Assembly: GCA_015272325.1 (NCBI GenBank)
Contig: JACYLU010000001.1
Span: 62,001-126,000 of the forward strand
From: Synechococcales cyanobacterium C42_A2020_086
Lineage (GTDB): Bacteria; Cyanobacteriota; Cyanobacteriia; Elainellales; Elainellaceae
Length of the DNA stretch: 64,000 bases
Reading direction: 5' to 3'
Made by a program: the position numbers and the translations under genes. Positions 51,982 through 62,102 of the stretch are shown here, in pieces; the stretch's first letter is position 1, and the number at the start of each line of letters is the position of its first letter. The notes under the pieces were generated by a model. The model did not search any database. It saw only the letters and a program-made list of their open reading frames with translations, and had not been told where the DNA came from.

Positions 51982-53187
51982 ATGACTCAATCCACGGTTC
52001 AACATCCTCGTATCTGCATTCTCGGCGGTGGCTTCGGTGGACTCTACACTGCTCTCAAGCTGCTGCAATTCCCTTGGACGAAGTTTGAAAAACCCGAGAT
52101 TACTCTGGTTGATCAGCACGACCGCTTTGTGTTCCTGCCGCTACTCTATGAACTCGTAACCGGCGAGCTGCAAACCTGGGAGATTGCCCCACCCTACAGC
52201 GAGCTGCTAGCCAATACGCCGATTCGCTTTGATCAGGCTAAAGTTCGCACGATTGATTTGGCAGCGAAGCAAGTCGAGCTAAGCAACGCTTCCATTGTTC
52301 CTTACGACTATCTGGTGCTAGCCATGGGCGGCGAAACACCCCTAGATCAAGTGCCGGGAGCAGCAGAGCACGCAATTCCGTTTCGTTCGATTGCCGATGC
52401 GTATCGTCTAGATCAACGGCTACGGTTCCTAGAGCAGTCTGAGGCGGATAAAATCCGAGTCGCGATTGTGGGCGGCGGCTACAGCGGTGTTGAGCTGGCC
52501 TGCAAACTAGCGGATCGGCTTGGCGAACGAGGACGTATCCGCATTGTGGAAGCCACCGATCAGATTTTACGGACCTCTCCTGAATTCAACCGGCAAACGG
52601 CAGAGCGAGCACTCCGCGACCGCAAGGTGTGGATCGATCTGGAAACGAAAGTGGAAGCGGTGACTGCTGACAGCATTTCCCTGCTCTATCGCGGTCAAGT
52701 TGATACAATTCCGGTCGATGTGGTGCTGTGGACTGTCGGCACAACAGTGGCGGGCGTCGTGCGAGACTTACCACTGAAGCACAATGACCGAGGGCAACTG
52801 CTGGTGACACCGACGCTGCAGGTAGTCGATCATCCCGATATCTTTGCCTTGGGTGACCTGGCAGAATCCTACGATGCTGAAGGACAGAGAGTTCCCACCA
52901 CCGCACAAGCGGCGTTTCAGCAGGCAGAATACACCGGCTGGAACCTCTGGGCAACAATCACCGGACGCCCCCTGTTGCCGTTCCGCTATCAGGCTCTAGG
53001 GGAGATGATGACCCTAGGCACCGATAATGCCACACTCACCGGCTTAGGGCTAAAGCTGCAGGGACCTGCAGCCCATGTGGCTCGCCGCTTACTCTATCTC
53101 TATCGCATGCCCACCCTCGATCATCAAATCAAAGTCGGGCTAAACTGGATTGCCCAACCCATCCGCGACCTGCTTGCTCCTCGCTGA
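51982..53187 (+). CDS. ndbB: NdbB-type NAD(P)H:quinone oxidoreductase (demethylphylloquinone reductase)
   Basis: 401 residues. Two dinucleotide folds are seen: ICILGGGFGGLYTALK for FAD near residue 12, and VAIVGGGYSGVELACKLADRLG for NAD(P)H near residue 157. The FAD-binding IFALGDLAES follows. The VDQHDRFVFLPLLYELVTGELQTWEIAPP block matches, from memory, the cyanobacterial NdbB group, which reduces demethylphylloquinone before methylation in vitamin K1 synthesis. Related NdbA/NdbC are respiratory type-2 dehydrogenases, so the subgroup is an inference. It is probably co-transcribed with the HAD gene 76 bp on. Confidence 0.85.
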   Translation: MTQSTVQHPRICILGGGFGGLYTALKLLQFPWTKFEKPEITLVDQHDRFVFLPLLYELVTGELQTWEIAPPYSELLANTPIRFDQAKVRTIDLAAKQVELSNASIVPYDYLVLAMGGETPLDQVPGAAEHAIPFRSIADAYRLDQRLRFLEQSEADKIRVAIVGGGYSGVELACKLADRLGERGRIRIVEATDQILRTSPEFNRQTAERALRDRKVWIDLETKVEAVTADSISLLYRGQVDTIPVDVVLWTVGTTVAGVVRDLPLKHNDRGQLLVTPTLQVVDHPDIFALGDLAESYDAEGQRVPTTAQAAFQQAEYTGWNLWATITGRPLLPFRYQALGEMMTLGTDNATLTGLGLKLQGPAAHVARRLLYLYRMPTLDHQIKVGLNWIAQPIRDLLAPR

Positions 53188-53263
53188 GCAAAACCTTAGC
53201 CACTGAAAATTCGGGGTTGGGAATGCATGGATTCAGCATTGATTCACAAATGAAGGGAAACAG

Positions 53264-53923
53264 ATGCAACAGCAGGACTCAACCCCGGCTCCTCGGGTGA
53301 TTTTTCTAGATGCGGTCGGCACCTTATTTGGCGTTAAGGGTAGCGTGGGTGAAATCTACAGCAGTATGGCTCAGCAGTTTGGGGTTCATGTCAACGCCCA
53401 ACAGCTAGATCGTGCCTTTTTGCAGAGCTTTCAAGCGGCTCCTCCTATGGCTTTTCCCGACACCGCTGCCGGCAGTATTCCTCAGCAAGAATATGCCTGG
53501 TGGGAAGCGATTGCCAGACAAACCTTTGAGCGAGTCGGTGCTCTAGGGCAATTTACCGACTTCTCGATTTTCTTCGCCGTCCTCTACGCCCACTTTGCCA
53601 CAGCCGAACCCTGGTTTCTCTATAGTGATGTGCTACAAGCGCTAGAGTACTGGCGCAGCCAAGGCATCGAGCTAGGGGTTGTGTCCAATTTCGATACGCG
53701 GCTGTATCCAGTGCTGTCGGCATTGGGTTTGGCAGATTTCTTTCGCTCGGTCACGATCTCGACGGAGGTTGGAGCTGCCAAGCCGAGTCCCCAAGTCTTT
53801 CGGGCAGCCCTAGCAAAGCACCAATGCTCAGCTGAAGAAGCCTGGCACATTGGCGATAGTGTCCGCGAGGATTATCAGGGTGCTAAGGCGGCTGGGCTGC
53901 GGGCAATCTGGATCAAACGCTAG
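53264..53923 (+). CDS. HAD-superfamily hydrolase (HDHD3/REG-2-like)
   Basis: 219 residues. Motif I is [11 protein letters not shown], with the second Asp of DxD replaced by Val-Gly (DAVGT), as in the REG-2/HDHD3 subgroup. Motif II is GVVSNFD, motif III the Lys in [12 protein letters not shown], and motif [19 protein letters not shown]. The missing acid/base Asp makes phosphatase activity uncertain. The stop overlaps the stop of the convergent ftsH gene (CTAG). Confidence 0.9.
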   Translation: MQQQDSTPAPRVIFLDAVGTLFGVKGSVGEIYSSMAQQFGVHVNAQQLDRAFLQSFQAAPPMAFPDTAAGSIPQQEYAWWEAIARQTFERVGALGQFTDFSIFFAVLYAHFATAEPWFLYSDVLQALEYWRSQGIELGVVSNFDTRLYPVLSALGLADFFRSVTISTEVGAAKPSPQVFRAALAKHQCSAEEAWHIGDSVREDYQGAKAAGLRAIWIKR

Positions 53924-55851
53924 TTCGGTTTGGCGACGAGCTGCTTCTCGGGCAGAGTCGTGTATTCTGCCACAATTTGCCGGAACTGCTCGCCGTCAAT
54001 CGTTTCTTGCTCCAACAAAATATCCACCATCCGATCTAGCAATGCCCGGTGCTCTCGGATAATGCGCCGTGCCTCGGCATAGCAATGGGTCGCGATCTGC
54101 CGCACCTGCTGGTCGATTTGGGTAGCGACTTCCTCAGAATACTCAGCGCGAGTCATTAGGTCACGTCCTAGGAAGACCTCGCTGTGACCACCTTCCAGTG
54201 CGAAGGGCCCTAGATCCGACATGCCGTAGCGGGTTACCATCTCCCGGGCTAGATTTGCCACGACTTGAATATCATTACTGGCACCCACCGTCACCTCAGC
54301 ATCGCCAAACACTTCCTGCTCGGCCGCTCGTCCACCCAAGGCAATCGTGATGCGATCCAGCAGCCACGCCCGAGTGTACAGGCCACTGTCGATCATCTCT
54401 TCGTTGAAGCTCTGCTGCGCAAAGCCGCCAATGCCGCCCGAACGGGGAATAATCGTCACCTTGTTGAGCGGGTCGGAATTCTTCAGCAGCGTCATCAGCA
54501 GCGCATGGCCCACTTCGTGGTAGGCAATCAAGCGTTTCTTCTTGCTGTCTAGCAACGGGGCCAAGGTCATGCCCGTGGTGACGCGGTCGATAGCATCGTC
54601 TATTTCTAGGATCGTGATCGCATCTTTGCGGCGGCGGGCAGTGAGGATAGCGGCTTCGTTCAGCATGTTCGCCAGCTCGGCTCCTGAGAACCCTGGCGTG
54701 CGCCGGGCTACCGCCTCTAGAGAGACGCTAGGGTCCAGCTTCTTGTTGCGAGCGTGGACTTCCAAAATACCTAAGCGCCCTTTGAAGCTCGGGAGATCCA
54801 CCGTGACTTGGCGGTCAAAGCGACCAGGACGCAGCAACGCCGAGTCCAACACATCCGGGCGGTTCGTCGCGGCAATGATGATGATGCCCGTGTTGCCCTC
54901 GAATCCATCCATCTCCGTCAGCAACTGGTTCAACGTCTGCTCCCGCTCGTCGTTGCCACCACCAATGCCCGCACCCCGCTGCCGCCCCACCGCGTCAATC
55001 TCATCGATGAAGATGATGCACGGCGCATTCTCTTTCGCCTTCTTGAACAAATCCCGCACCCGAGAGGCACCGACGCCCACGAACATCTCCACAAACTCCG
55101 AGCCGGAGATGCTGAAAAAGGGCACACCTGCTTCGCCGGCAATGGCTTTGGCTAGCAGGGTTTTGCCGGTTCCCGGTGGACCCACCAGCAGCACGCCTTT
55201 GGGAATCTTGGCTCCCACAGCGGTGAAGCGCTCGGGTTTTTTGAGGAACGAGACGACTTCTTGCAGTTCTTCTTTGGCTTCCTCGATGCCTGCCACATCA
55301 TCGAACATCACCCCGGTCTTGGCTTCCATCTGAAACCGGGCCCGAGACTTACCAAAATTCATGGCTTGCCCAGAGGCATTGCTGGTGCGCCGTAGCACCA
55401 TCATCAGCGCCATAATCAGCAGAAAAGCAACCAAGACATGAGTAATCAGCCAGGCTAGGGTGCTGCTGTCGGCCGAGGGCTGCACTTCCAGATCTACATT
55501 GTTGTTGCGAGCCGCTTCAATCAGCTCTGGATTGCGATCGCCAGAGAATAACGGCACTTCTTGCAAGTCCCCTTCCTTTGCGCCTTTAAGCTGCACCTGA
55601 GCTACACCTCGCGCCGGATCCAGCTCAATGCGGGTCACTTCTCCAGCTTCTACCTTGTTTAGTAGGTCGCTGTAGCTGAGAGGATCACGATTAACCGTTT
55701 GGGCCAAACCCGGAGGACTGGCCACCACCCCTTGTAACGCCAACCACAGTGCCGTCAATGTGCCAGTTACAACAGTACCTTTGCGGCCTTTGCGGCGAAT
55801 GTCTGTGTTGGAGGAAGAGTGGTGGATAGATTGCCTCGCAGCCTGCTTCAT
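53920..55851 (-). CDS. ftsH: ATP-dependent zinc metalloprotease FtsH, second paralogue
   Basis: 643 residues. A basic, Ser-rich start precedes a signal-like helix (about 26-46, ending SPPGLAQ). A periplasmic or lumenal segment and a second helix (about 132-153) follow. Walker A is GPPGTGKT (224-231) and the protease site is HEVGH (445-449). The [23 protein letters not shown] block resembles FtsH2-type thylakoid proteases, while [20 protein letters not shown] in the protease domain is more divergent. It probably takes part in membrane protein quality control. With the other ftsH here it gives two paralogues 28 kb apart. Confidence 0.94.
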   Translation of the reverse strand: MKQAARQSIHHSSSNTDIRRKGRKGTVVTGTLTALWLALQGVVASPPGLAQTVNRDPLSYSDLLNKVEAGEVTRIELDPARGVAQVQLKGAKEGDLQEVPLFSGDRNPELIEAARNNNVDLEVQPSADSSTLAWLITHVLVAFLLIMALMMVLRRTSNASGQAMNFGKSRARFQMEAKTGVMFDDVAGIEEAKEELQEVVSFLKKPERFTAVGAKIPKGVLLVGPPGTGKTLLAKAIAGEAGVPFFSISGSEFVEMFVGVGASRVRDLFKKAKENAPCIIFIDEIDAVGRQRGAGIGGGNDEREQTLNQLLTEMDGFEGNTGIIIIAATNRPDVLDSALLRPGRFDRQVTVDLPSFKGRLGILEVHARNKKLDPSVSLEAVARRTPGFSGAELANMLNEAAILTARRRKDAITILEIDDAIDRVTTGMTLAPLLDSKKKRLIAYHEVGHALLMTLLKNSDPLNKVTIIPRSGGIGGFAQQSFNEEMIDSGLYTRAWLLDRITIALGGRAAEQEVFGDAEVTVGASNDIQVVANLAREMVTRYGMSDLGPFALEGGHSEVFLGRDLMTRAEYSEEVATQIDQQVRQIATHCYAEARRIIREHRALLDRMVDILLEQETIDGEQFRQIVAEYTTLPEKQLVAKPN

Positions 55852-56111
55852 ACGTCGTTACCCTCTGATTTCCCGTACCGTGCTTACCTATGGGCTTTAG
55901 AACTAGTGTAACCTTCCCCATCCTAACTACTGCCTTAGTCAATTGGACAGACTAAAAAGTTCCGCCTCCGGTCAGAGACCCTAGTGTGTTGATCAATTCA
56001 AAATAAACTCGACGGGGTAGCCAGCTCTCTGGTAAAAGCGTAGTCATATCGATTCCGTTTTAGTTTATGATAAGAAAAGTTAAACACCTACGTCGGTAAG
56101 GATAGTGTCCT

Positions 56112-56657
56112 ATGGTGCATATTGTTGGGATTGCAGGCAGTTTGAGACCCAACTCCGCTAGTCAGCAGCTGTTGCGACTAACCGTTCAGCGGATGGAAGC
56201 CCTTGGGGCAACGACCGAAATTCTAGACCTCCGCGAGATGACCCTTCCCTTCTGCAACGGGGAAGAGGATTACCCTGATTACCCGGATGTTGAACGCCTG
56301 CGCCAGTCTGTGCGGCAAGCGGATGGGTTGATCCTGGCATCGCCGGAGTACCATGGCAGCGTCAGTGGCGTGCTCAAAAATGCCCTCGATCTAATGGGGT
56401 TTGAGGAGTTTTCTGGCAAAGTAGCGGGACTGATGAGTGTCCTAGGAGGGCAGTCCAATAGTAATGCCTTAAATGATCTGCGTCTAATCATGCGCTGGGT
56501 TCACGCTTGGGTGATTCCGGAACAGGTTGCGGTCGGTCAAGCTTGGAAAGCCTTCGATGCGGATGGCAAACTAACCGATGAAACCCTCAGCAAGCGGCTA
56601 GATGCCTTTGCCCAGAGCTTAATGGACAACACCCGTAAGCTGCGCGGCCTCGCCTGA
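56112..56657 (+). CDS. NADPH-dependent FMN reductase family flavoprotein
   Basis: 181 residues. The flavodoxin-like fold is shown by IVGIAGSLRPNSASQQLLR (FMN phosphate loop), LILASPEYHGSVSGVLKNALD and LMSVLGGQSNSNALNDLRLIMR. Members reduce FMN, quinones, azo dyes or chromate with NADPH; the natural substrate is unknown. A TATGAT -10-like box lies upstream near 56067. Confidence 0.92.
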   Translation: MVHIVGIAGSLRPNSASQQLLRLTVQRMEALGATTEILDLREMTLPFCNGEEDYPDYPDVERLRQSVRQADGLILASPEYHGSVSGVLKNALDLMGFEEFSGKVAGLMSVLGGQSNSNALNDLRLIMRWVHAWVIPEQVAVGQAWKAFDADGKLTDETLSKRLDAFAQSLMDNTRKLRGLA

Positions 56658-56714
56658 ACCCCCTCTATCCGCGAGTTCAGCGATCGCTGCCTTTGAAATC
56701 AAAGCCAAATCCTG

Positions 56715-56734
56715 TTTAAACCGTTTTAAACCGT
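56715..56734. repeat. Two-copy 10-bp tandem duplication
   Basis: TTTAAACCGT occurs twice exactly in the gap between the convergent FMN reductase and crtR genes, near a HIP1 site at 56680-56687. Confidence 0.9.
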
Positions 56735-56800
56735 TGATCGACAACCTAGAGAACAGCTACGGTTTCAGCAAGGACGCATTGCACTAACAATAAGCAGCGA

Positions 56801-57709
56801 TCACTGGGATTTTGGAGGAGCTGAGGCAGGGTCAGAACGGTGATGCAGGCGAATACCTAGGAAGATATCGTAGATAAAGCTCCAAAAACTCTTGCCGTCT
56901 AACAACCCCAGCGATTGGTGACACCCCTTCGCATCCAGCAACGGTCGGGTTGCGTGATAAGCCGCCTGATACTTGTACCAGGGAATGGAGGGCCACAAGT
57001 GATGGATCAGGTGGTAGTTCTGCCCCATAATCAGCAGATTTAACACGGGGCTAGGGTACACGCGAGCATTTTTCCAGCGGTTGCGCTCTTTGAAAGGACG
57101 ATGCGGCAGATAATCAAAAAATAGTCCGAGGGCCAAGCCAACGACCAGCGCTGGCGAGAACCAAAAGTTCATAATGTAGCTTAAGAAGCCATACTGTACC
57201 GCTAGGTAGACGATAAGCGCTACCACAAGGCGTGCTAGAAACCATTCCAGCAGTTCATACTTGCGCCACAGCCGCCGCTTGAAGAAAAAGACTTCATGAT
57301 AGAAAAACCGTGCCGCAATCAGCCACAGCGGACCGCCCGTGGAAACAAAATGATCAGGGTCATTATCTGGATCGTTAACGTTGGCATGGTGCTGCATATG
57401 AACTCGCGTGAAGACCGGGAATGAGAATCCCAGCATCAGAGCACTACCGTGCCCTAATACCGCGTTCATGATCCGGTTGCGGTGAGCCACATTATGGGAA
57501 GCATCATGAATCACCGTTCCAACCAGATGCAAAGCGATCACATTCGTTAGAAAACACACCCAGCCTGGAAAGTCCCAACGCCAATAGCCCAACGTGGATA
57601 GCACCACCAGTGCCACTGCTAGCAGAAACATTAGCAAGGTGGGGTTAACATCGCCCGGTGGACCTAAGAACTCCTTTGGCACAGTCAGGGGCTTCACTGC
57701 CTCCGACAT
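56801..57709 (-). CDS. crtR: Beta-carotene hydroxylase
   Basis: 302 residues. It is a membrane di-iron fatty-acid-desaturase-type protein with the three His boxes HDASH (68-72), HMQHH (104-108) and HLIHH (233-237) and about four membrane helices. The N-terminal LGPPGDVNPTLLMFL block and FDYLPHRPFKERNRWKNARVYPSP are typical of cyanobacterial CrtR. It hydroxylates beta-carotene (and often deoxy-myxoxanthophyll) towards zeaxanthin. A TATACT -10-like box is at 57744-57749, minus strand, and AGGAG precedes the start. Confidence 0.95.
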   Translation of the reverse strand: MSEAVKPLTVPKEFLGPPGDVNPTLLMFLLAVALVVLSTLGYWRWDFPGWVCFLTNVIALHLVGTVIHDASHNVAHRNRIMNAVLGHGSALMLGFSFPVFTRVHMQHHANVNDPDNDPDHFVSTGGPLWLIAARFFYHEVFFFKRRLWRKYELLEWFLARLVVALIVYLAVQYGFLSYIMNFWFSPALVVGLALGLFFDYLPHRPFKERNRWKNARVYPSPVLNLLIMGQNYHLIHHLWPSIPWYKYQAAYHATRPLLDAKGCHQSLGLLDGKSFWSFIYDIFLGIRLHHRSDPASAPPKSQ

Positions 57710-58241
57710 CGTATTCCTTCTCCTTCATCAGCCATCCTTGCGTAGTATAGGGTACTAAGCGTTACAGAATAAAGTTTTGTGAAATCAGTGGATTTAATCG
57801 AAGCATTGGCGAATATCGTAGGTCCTCTAATAACTCGTCCTAAAATTGGACGCTCTAGCCCCGTCTGCCCTCGGTCGTCAGCTGGAATAAAAAATTCATC
57901 GGTCTTTAATAGACTTCCCGTCTAGAATTCCTGAAAAGTTTACGAATTGCTGCCAATTTGTCCGGGATACTACGGGTAGACCATGAAGCTGCTTAAAGCC
58001 CCCAAAGCCTCTTAGGGCCAGGCATCAACTATCAAACGCATTGTTTACGGTCTATCGTTACTGACAAGCAACTGGAATTTCTCAGTGATTTCAACCTTAC
58101 GCCTCTTCTGCAGACAGCTTATTAAGTGACCTATAGAGGGATGTATTGCTTGCTCAAACCACGGACACTAGATATTACAAAACACATGCTGAACCCGGTT
58201 GAGCTGTAGTAATGACGGGCTGTACCACTCGTGAGGACGGT
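57710..58241. other. Divergent gap between crtR and the TPR gene
   Basis: Contains the crtR promoter and, on the other side, an AT-rich stretch at 58130-58200 before the TPR gene. I see no RNA gene or coding sequence in about 530 bp. Confidence 0.5.
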
Positions 58242-59039
58242 ATGAATCCACACTCTTTCATCAATCGTAAAAAGCAAGTCAGCCATTCGCGGCGCGGCGC
58301 GGCAGCGCCTCAGGTAACCTCGTCAAGCAATCGGCCGAGTACGCAAGTCAGTTTGGCTCAAAAGCAGTATTCAGCCAACCATGGCAAACCAACTCGTTCA
58401 GCTCATCAGGGACAATCAGTGTTGCGTTTAAATTCAGCAGAACAGGATACCCTCCTGCGGCAACGCGCTTTAGTTGAAGCTCAGCATGGAAACCACGCCG
58501 AAGCCATCACCATTTTCAGTGAATTGATCACCCGCAATCCTAGCAACGCCAATCACTATAGCAATCGCGGCTTGGTGTACTTCCAGAGTGGTCAACTCGC
58601 TGCGGCCATCGCTGACTACAATCGGGCCATTGAGCTGAACCCCCGCCTCGACAGTGCCTACAATAACCGGGCTAACTACTATGCAGCTCAGGGGCAGTTT
58701 CTAGAAGCTATTCTCGACTACGATATTGCCCTCGATCTCAACCCAGCAAACGTTCGAGCCTGGATCAATCAGGGGATTACCTTCCGGGAACTGGAGATGT
58801 ACGCTCGCGCCCTAGAAAGCTTTGAATTGGCGCTTTGCTTGGGCAAGCTAGAGGGACATATCTACGCCGAACGGGGGCGTACCTACCATCTGCGTGGCGA
58901 TTGGAACTGTGCCATGGGCGACTATCAACGCGCCTTGGAAAAACTATCGCAAACCGGCGATACGGTTCTACCATCATCGACGCGGCTGCGGTTGCAGGTC
59001 GAAGCTTGGCTCAACGAGCTGCTGCACCCGCTGAGATAG
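58242..59039 (+). CDS. TPR-repeat protein
   Basis: About 265 residues from ATG 58242, preceded by GAGGACGGT; an ATG 30 bases upstream has no such site. A polar, basic, Ser/Gln-rich 80-residue start leads to about four or five tetratricopeptide repeats (AEAITIFSELITRNPSNANHY, LAAAIADYNRAIELNPRLD, FLEAILDYDIALDLNPANV and so on). It is likely a soluble scaffold; the partner is unknown. Confidence 0.88.
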   Translation: MNPHSFINRKKQVSHSRRGAAAPQVTSSSNRPSTQVSLAQKQYSANHGKPTRSAHQGQSVLRLNSAEQDTLLRQRALVEAQHGNHAEAITIFSELITRNPSNANHYSNRGLVYFQSGQLAAAIADYNRAIELNPRLDSAYNNRANYYAAQGQFLEAILDYDIALDLNPANVRAWINQGITFRELEMYARALESFELALCLGKLEGHIYAERGRTYHLRGDWNCAMGDYQRALEKLSQTGDTVLPSSTRLRLQVEAWLNELLHPLR

Positions 59040-59067
59040 CCGCTGAACGAGTCGCCGTCTACCCCTT

Positions 59068-59433
59068 CTAGCTAGCCTGCCGCGAGCGAGTCATTTCTAC
59101 CGTGATCTGACCGGCGAAATTGGGAATAGGAGGGCGCTCTTTAGTAAGCCGCACTCGTACCTGTTGAACTGTGGCATCGGCAAGAACGAGCTGAGCAACC
59201 GATTCTGTAGCAGTTTCAATAAGCTGGCAGCGCGTGGTTTGAATCAACGTCTGTACCTGCTGAACAATCTGACGATAATCAAAGGTCTCTTCAAGATTAT
59301 CGCTGTTACTTGCTTGAGACAGGTCGCGCCAAACTGTAAGGTCGATTTGGAACCATTGCCCAAGCGATTGCTCTTCGGGCAGAACGCCTAGGTAGCCATA
59401 GGCGCGGATACCAGTAATGTGAATAGAGTCCAT
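59068..59433 (-). CDS. folB: Dihydroneopterin aldolase
   Basis: 121 residues. The family start DSIHITGIRAYGYLGVLPEEQ, the substrate Glu in LIETATESVAQLVL and the catalytic Lys in VRLTKERPPIPNF are all present, so it should be active. It makes 6-hydroxymethyl-dihydropterin for folate synthesis. It follows proA on the same strand by 55 bp and converges on the TPR gene. A perfect 14-bp palindrome overlaps its start codon. Confidence 0.94.
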   Translation of the reverse strand: MDSIHITGIRAYGYLGVLPEEQSLGQWFQIDLTVWRDLSQASNSDNLEETFDYRQIVQQVQTLIQTTRCQLIETATESVAQLVLADATVQQVRVRLTKERPPIPNFAGQITVEMTRSRQAS

Positions 59434-59444
59434 GAATATTCATG
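59431..59444. promoter_or_regulatory. Perfect 14-bp palindrome over the folB start codon
   Basis: CATGAATATTCATG is its own reverse complement and includes the folB ATG. It could be an operator, a small RNA hairpin that affects translation, or chance. Confidence 0.35.
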
Positions 59445-59488
59445 AGTAGAGTGTATCGGGTCATGGAGGATTGGATGAGCAAATCGGG

Positions 59489-60808
59489 CTACAGGTCCCG
59501 GTGCGTAAACAGTTGAGCATGAGTTCCCGTGTAAGCCGCAACCACATGACCCGTGCCAACAACTTGGTATTTATAGGTTACGAGTCCCTCTAAACCAACT
59601 GGACCCCGAGGCGGCATTTTCTGAGTGCTGATTCCGACCTCCGCGCCAAACCCATAGCGAAACCCATCGGCAAACCGAGTCGAGCAATTGTGAAAAACGC
59701 CAGCTGCATCGACTTGGGCCATAAATTCGGCAGCCGCAGCGGGATCGTTGGTGACAATGGCCTCGGTGTGGCGCGACCCGTACTCGTTGATGTGGGCAAT
59801 AGCAGCCGCTAAGGAATCGACGATCTTAATCGACAGCACGAGATCACTGTACTCCGTTCCCCAGTCTGCATCCGTTGCAGCAGTCATCTCAACAAGGGTG
59901 CAGCTGGCGGCATCACCTCGCAGTTCGACCTGTTCAGCCCGCAGTGCTGCCGCGACCTGAGGCAGAAAATCAGCCGCGATATCGCGATGTACCAGCAGCG
60001 TTTCAATGGCATTGCAAGCCGAAGGATACTGGGTTTTGGCATCTACCGCAATCGCCACCGCCTGCTGCAGATCAGCGGCTCGATCGACGTATAAATGACA
60101 AATGCCATCGGCATGACCCAACACGGGAATCCGAGTGTTCTCCTGCACAAACCGAACAAAGGCATTGGAACCACGAGGAATAATTAAATCCACATCCTGC
60201 TCCAGCTTCAGCAGTTCTAGGGTTTCTTCCCGCGTCGTTAGCAGACGCACAACCGCTGGATCGATGCCGACCTCGATCAAGCCCCGATGAATTGCCTGCA
60301 CCAGAGCTTCACAAGACCGAACGGCTTCCTTGCCGCCCTTCAAAATAACGCCGTTGCCCGATTTCACCGCTAGCGCCGCAATTTGCATCACTGCATCCGG
60401 TCGCGCCTCAAAGATTACCCCTAACACGCCAAGCGGACAGGTGACCCGCCGCATTATTAGCCCTGCAGCTAGCTCGCGATGAATTTGCACCTGCCCCACC
60501 GGATCGGCAAGCCGCACCACATCCCGCACGCCCGCAATACCTGCTGCCAGCTTGTTCGCATCTAGCTTCAGCCGTCCGTAAAGCGCCTTTGCCAGCCCTT
60601 CCGCTAGTGCCGTTTCACAATCTGCCGCATTGGCCGCCAAAAGGTCGGGGGTAGCCGCCTCTAGTGCCGCAGCGATTGCTTCTAATGCCTGATTTCGGGC
60701 AGTAGTGGGCAACACGGCGAGCCGACGCGCTGCATCGCGAGTCTGACGGGCAAGAACGGCCAGAGAAGATGTTGCAGTTTGGGAAGTTTGAACGGTTTGG
60801 GCAGTCAT
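59489..60808 (-). CDS. proA: Gamma-glutamyl phosphate reductase
   Basis: 439 residues. It has the aldehyde-dehydrogenase-like fold with [34 protein letters not shown], the catalytic Cys in [15 protein letters not shown], and [36 protein letters not shown] (described in part). It makes glutamate semialdehyde in proline synthesis. No proB is in the window. A 12-bp duplication (AGTCACTCT[GA]AT x 2) is at 60835-60858 just upstream. Confidence 0.96.
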   Translation of the reverse strand: MTAQTVQTSQTATSSLAVLARQTRDAARRLAVLPTTARNQALEAIAAALEAATPDLLAANAADCETALAEGLAKALYGRLKLDANKLAAGIAGVRDVVRLADPVGQVQIHRELAAGLIMRRVTCPLGVLGVIFEARPDAVMQIAALAVKSGNGVILKGGKEAVRSCEALVQAIHRGLIEVGIDPAVVRLLTTREETLELLKLEQDVDLIIPRGSNAFVRFVQENTRIPVLGHADGICHLYVDRAADLQQAVAIAVDAKTQYPSACNAIETLLVHRDIAADFLPQVAAALRAEQVELRGDAASCTLVEMTAATDADWGTEYSDLVLSIKIVDSLAAAIAHINEYGSRHTEAIVTNDPAAAAEFMAQVDAAGVFHNCSTRFADGFRYGFGAEVGISTQKMPPRGPVGLEGLVTYKYQVVGTGHVVAAYTGTHAQLFTHRDL

Positions 60809-61016
60809 GGTAAGGATTACGGAACGGATGGAACAGTCACTCTGATAGTCACTCTAATTGTGACGGATCTACGGTGGGAGCAGCTTGATTTTTCCAGTAC
60901 TTCTTAGAAAAGCATAAAGCGCGATGAGTGAGCCAAAAGCGTCTGGGCGAGCGACCCAACCATCAGAAACCTCTCGTAGGGATCAGGTCTTGCTCTAGGT
61001 TTGCCCCAGTTTTGTG

Positions 61017-61415
61017 ATGTCTCTGCGATTAACTATGACCGCATCCATGACCCTTCAAGCCGGATTAGAAGCCTTTCAACAGGCACGCTATCTAGAGGCA
61101 ATTTCGCTGCTGGAAGCCTTCTGCCAAAGCTGTAGCATCAGCGAGCAGGACAATTCTCGAGATCACTGGCGCGCCCAGATGTATCTCATTGAAACTTATC
61201 AACGAGCAGGATGCTTAGAACAGGCAGAACAGCTCTGCCAACAGTTGAGCCAATGCCCTAATGCGCAAGTTCAAATCTGGGCACAGCAGAAAGTGCAGAA
61301 GCTAGTGCAGTCGGCAGAGATTGCGCCAGAAACATCTCCTGCTGAGGCAGACGCAGATTGCCCCTCCCTGACTCAACGCGCCAAGCAACTTCTCAGCACG
61401 CTCGTTCGGAGATAA
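61017..61415 (+). CDS. Hypothetical TPR-like protein
   Basis: About 132 residues; the start is unclear because ATG codons at 61017, 61035 and 61047 all lack a good ribosome site. A helical, Gln/Leu/Glu-rich protein: LQAGLEAFQQARYLEAISLLEAFCQ and QMYLIETYQRAGCLEQAEQLCQQL look like two degenerate TPR-type hairpins. Function unknown. It converges on the CBS-CP12 gene, 19 bp away. Confidence 0.72.
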   Translation: MSLRLTMTASMTLQAGLEAFQQARYLEAISLLEAFCQSCSISEQDNSRDHWRAQMYLIETYQRAGCLEQAEQLCQQLSQCPNAQVQIWAQQKVQKLVQSAEIAPETSPAEADADCPSLTQRAKQLLSTLVRR

Positions 61416-61434
61416 ATTCGGCAGAGCAGCTACC

Positions 61435-62058
61435 TCAGGTGTCGTAGATTCGCGCCTCCAGAGCGTCTGGATGTTCCTCGCAGTAGATCTCAAAAGCGGT
61501 TTTGCCAGCGTCATAGAATTTGCTGTCGCGCTGATGGGCTGCCTCTGCCTGCAATTCTTCAACTTCATCCCAAGCTACAGCACACTCTCGCGACATAGGG
61601 CCCTGTTCAGCGCAGATGGCCCGCGCCCGCTCAATCGCCTGCTGAATTCGCTGCTCTAGTACTACCTCCTTCGGCTGCTCTACAAAATCGCCTTTGGTGA
61701 GAATGTCGGTGATTGTGATCATGCCCAGCAAATCGCCCTGAATCACCGGGGCTTGGTGAATGCCAGTATTGGCAAACAGCCGTGCTACATACTCCACGCC
61801 CAGATCCGGGTTCACCACAATGCAAGGTTTGCTCATGATGTCGCAGACGCGGACGCGCTTGGGATCTTTGCCGTAAGCCGTGACCTTGTAGACAATATCG
61901 GTTTCGCTGATCAGCCCGTAGGCATCCTGATCATGCCGGCGCTGAACAATGAGCGAGCGGACTCCTCGTTCCTTCAGCAGCTTCACGGCCTCTGCAACGG
62001 TTGCAGAACCACGAATGGTGGCAACATCGGTGGACATAATATCCGCGGCTTTCAGCAT
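61435..62058 (-). CDS. CBS-CP12 fusion protein
   Basis: 207 residues. Two CBS repeats (about 7-60 and 73-125) bind adenine nucleotides in known family members. The C-terminal 70 residues are a CP12 domain: ARAICAEQGPMSREC (Cys149, Cys159), the core AVAWDEVEELQAEAAHQR, and YCEEHPDALEARIYDT (Cys193). In canonical CP12 a second Cys closes the C-terminal disulfide; here that position is Ala202. CP12 binds GAPDH and phosphoribulokinase to switch off the Calvin cycle in the dark. CBS-CP12 fusions are known in cyanobacteria and may couple this to AMP/ATP. Confidence 0.94.
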   Translation of the reverse strand: MLKAADIMSTDVATIRGSATVAEAVKLLKERGVRSLIVQRRHDQDAYGLISETDIVYKVTAYGKDPKRVRVCDIMSKPCIVVNPDLGVEYVARLFANTGIHQAPVIQGDLLGMITITDILTKGDFVEQPKEVVLEQRIQQAIERARAICAEQGPMSRECAVAWDEVEELQAEAAHQRDSKFYDAGKTAFEIYCEEHPDALEARIYDT

Positions 62059-62102
62059 GAGTAATCCTCGTGTAAGAGCGGTTGACGCCAGTTTATTGTC
62101 GC

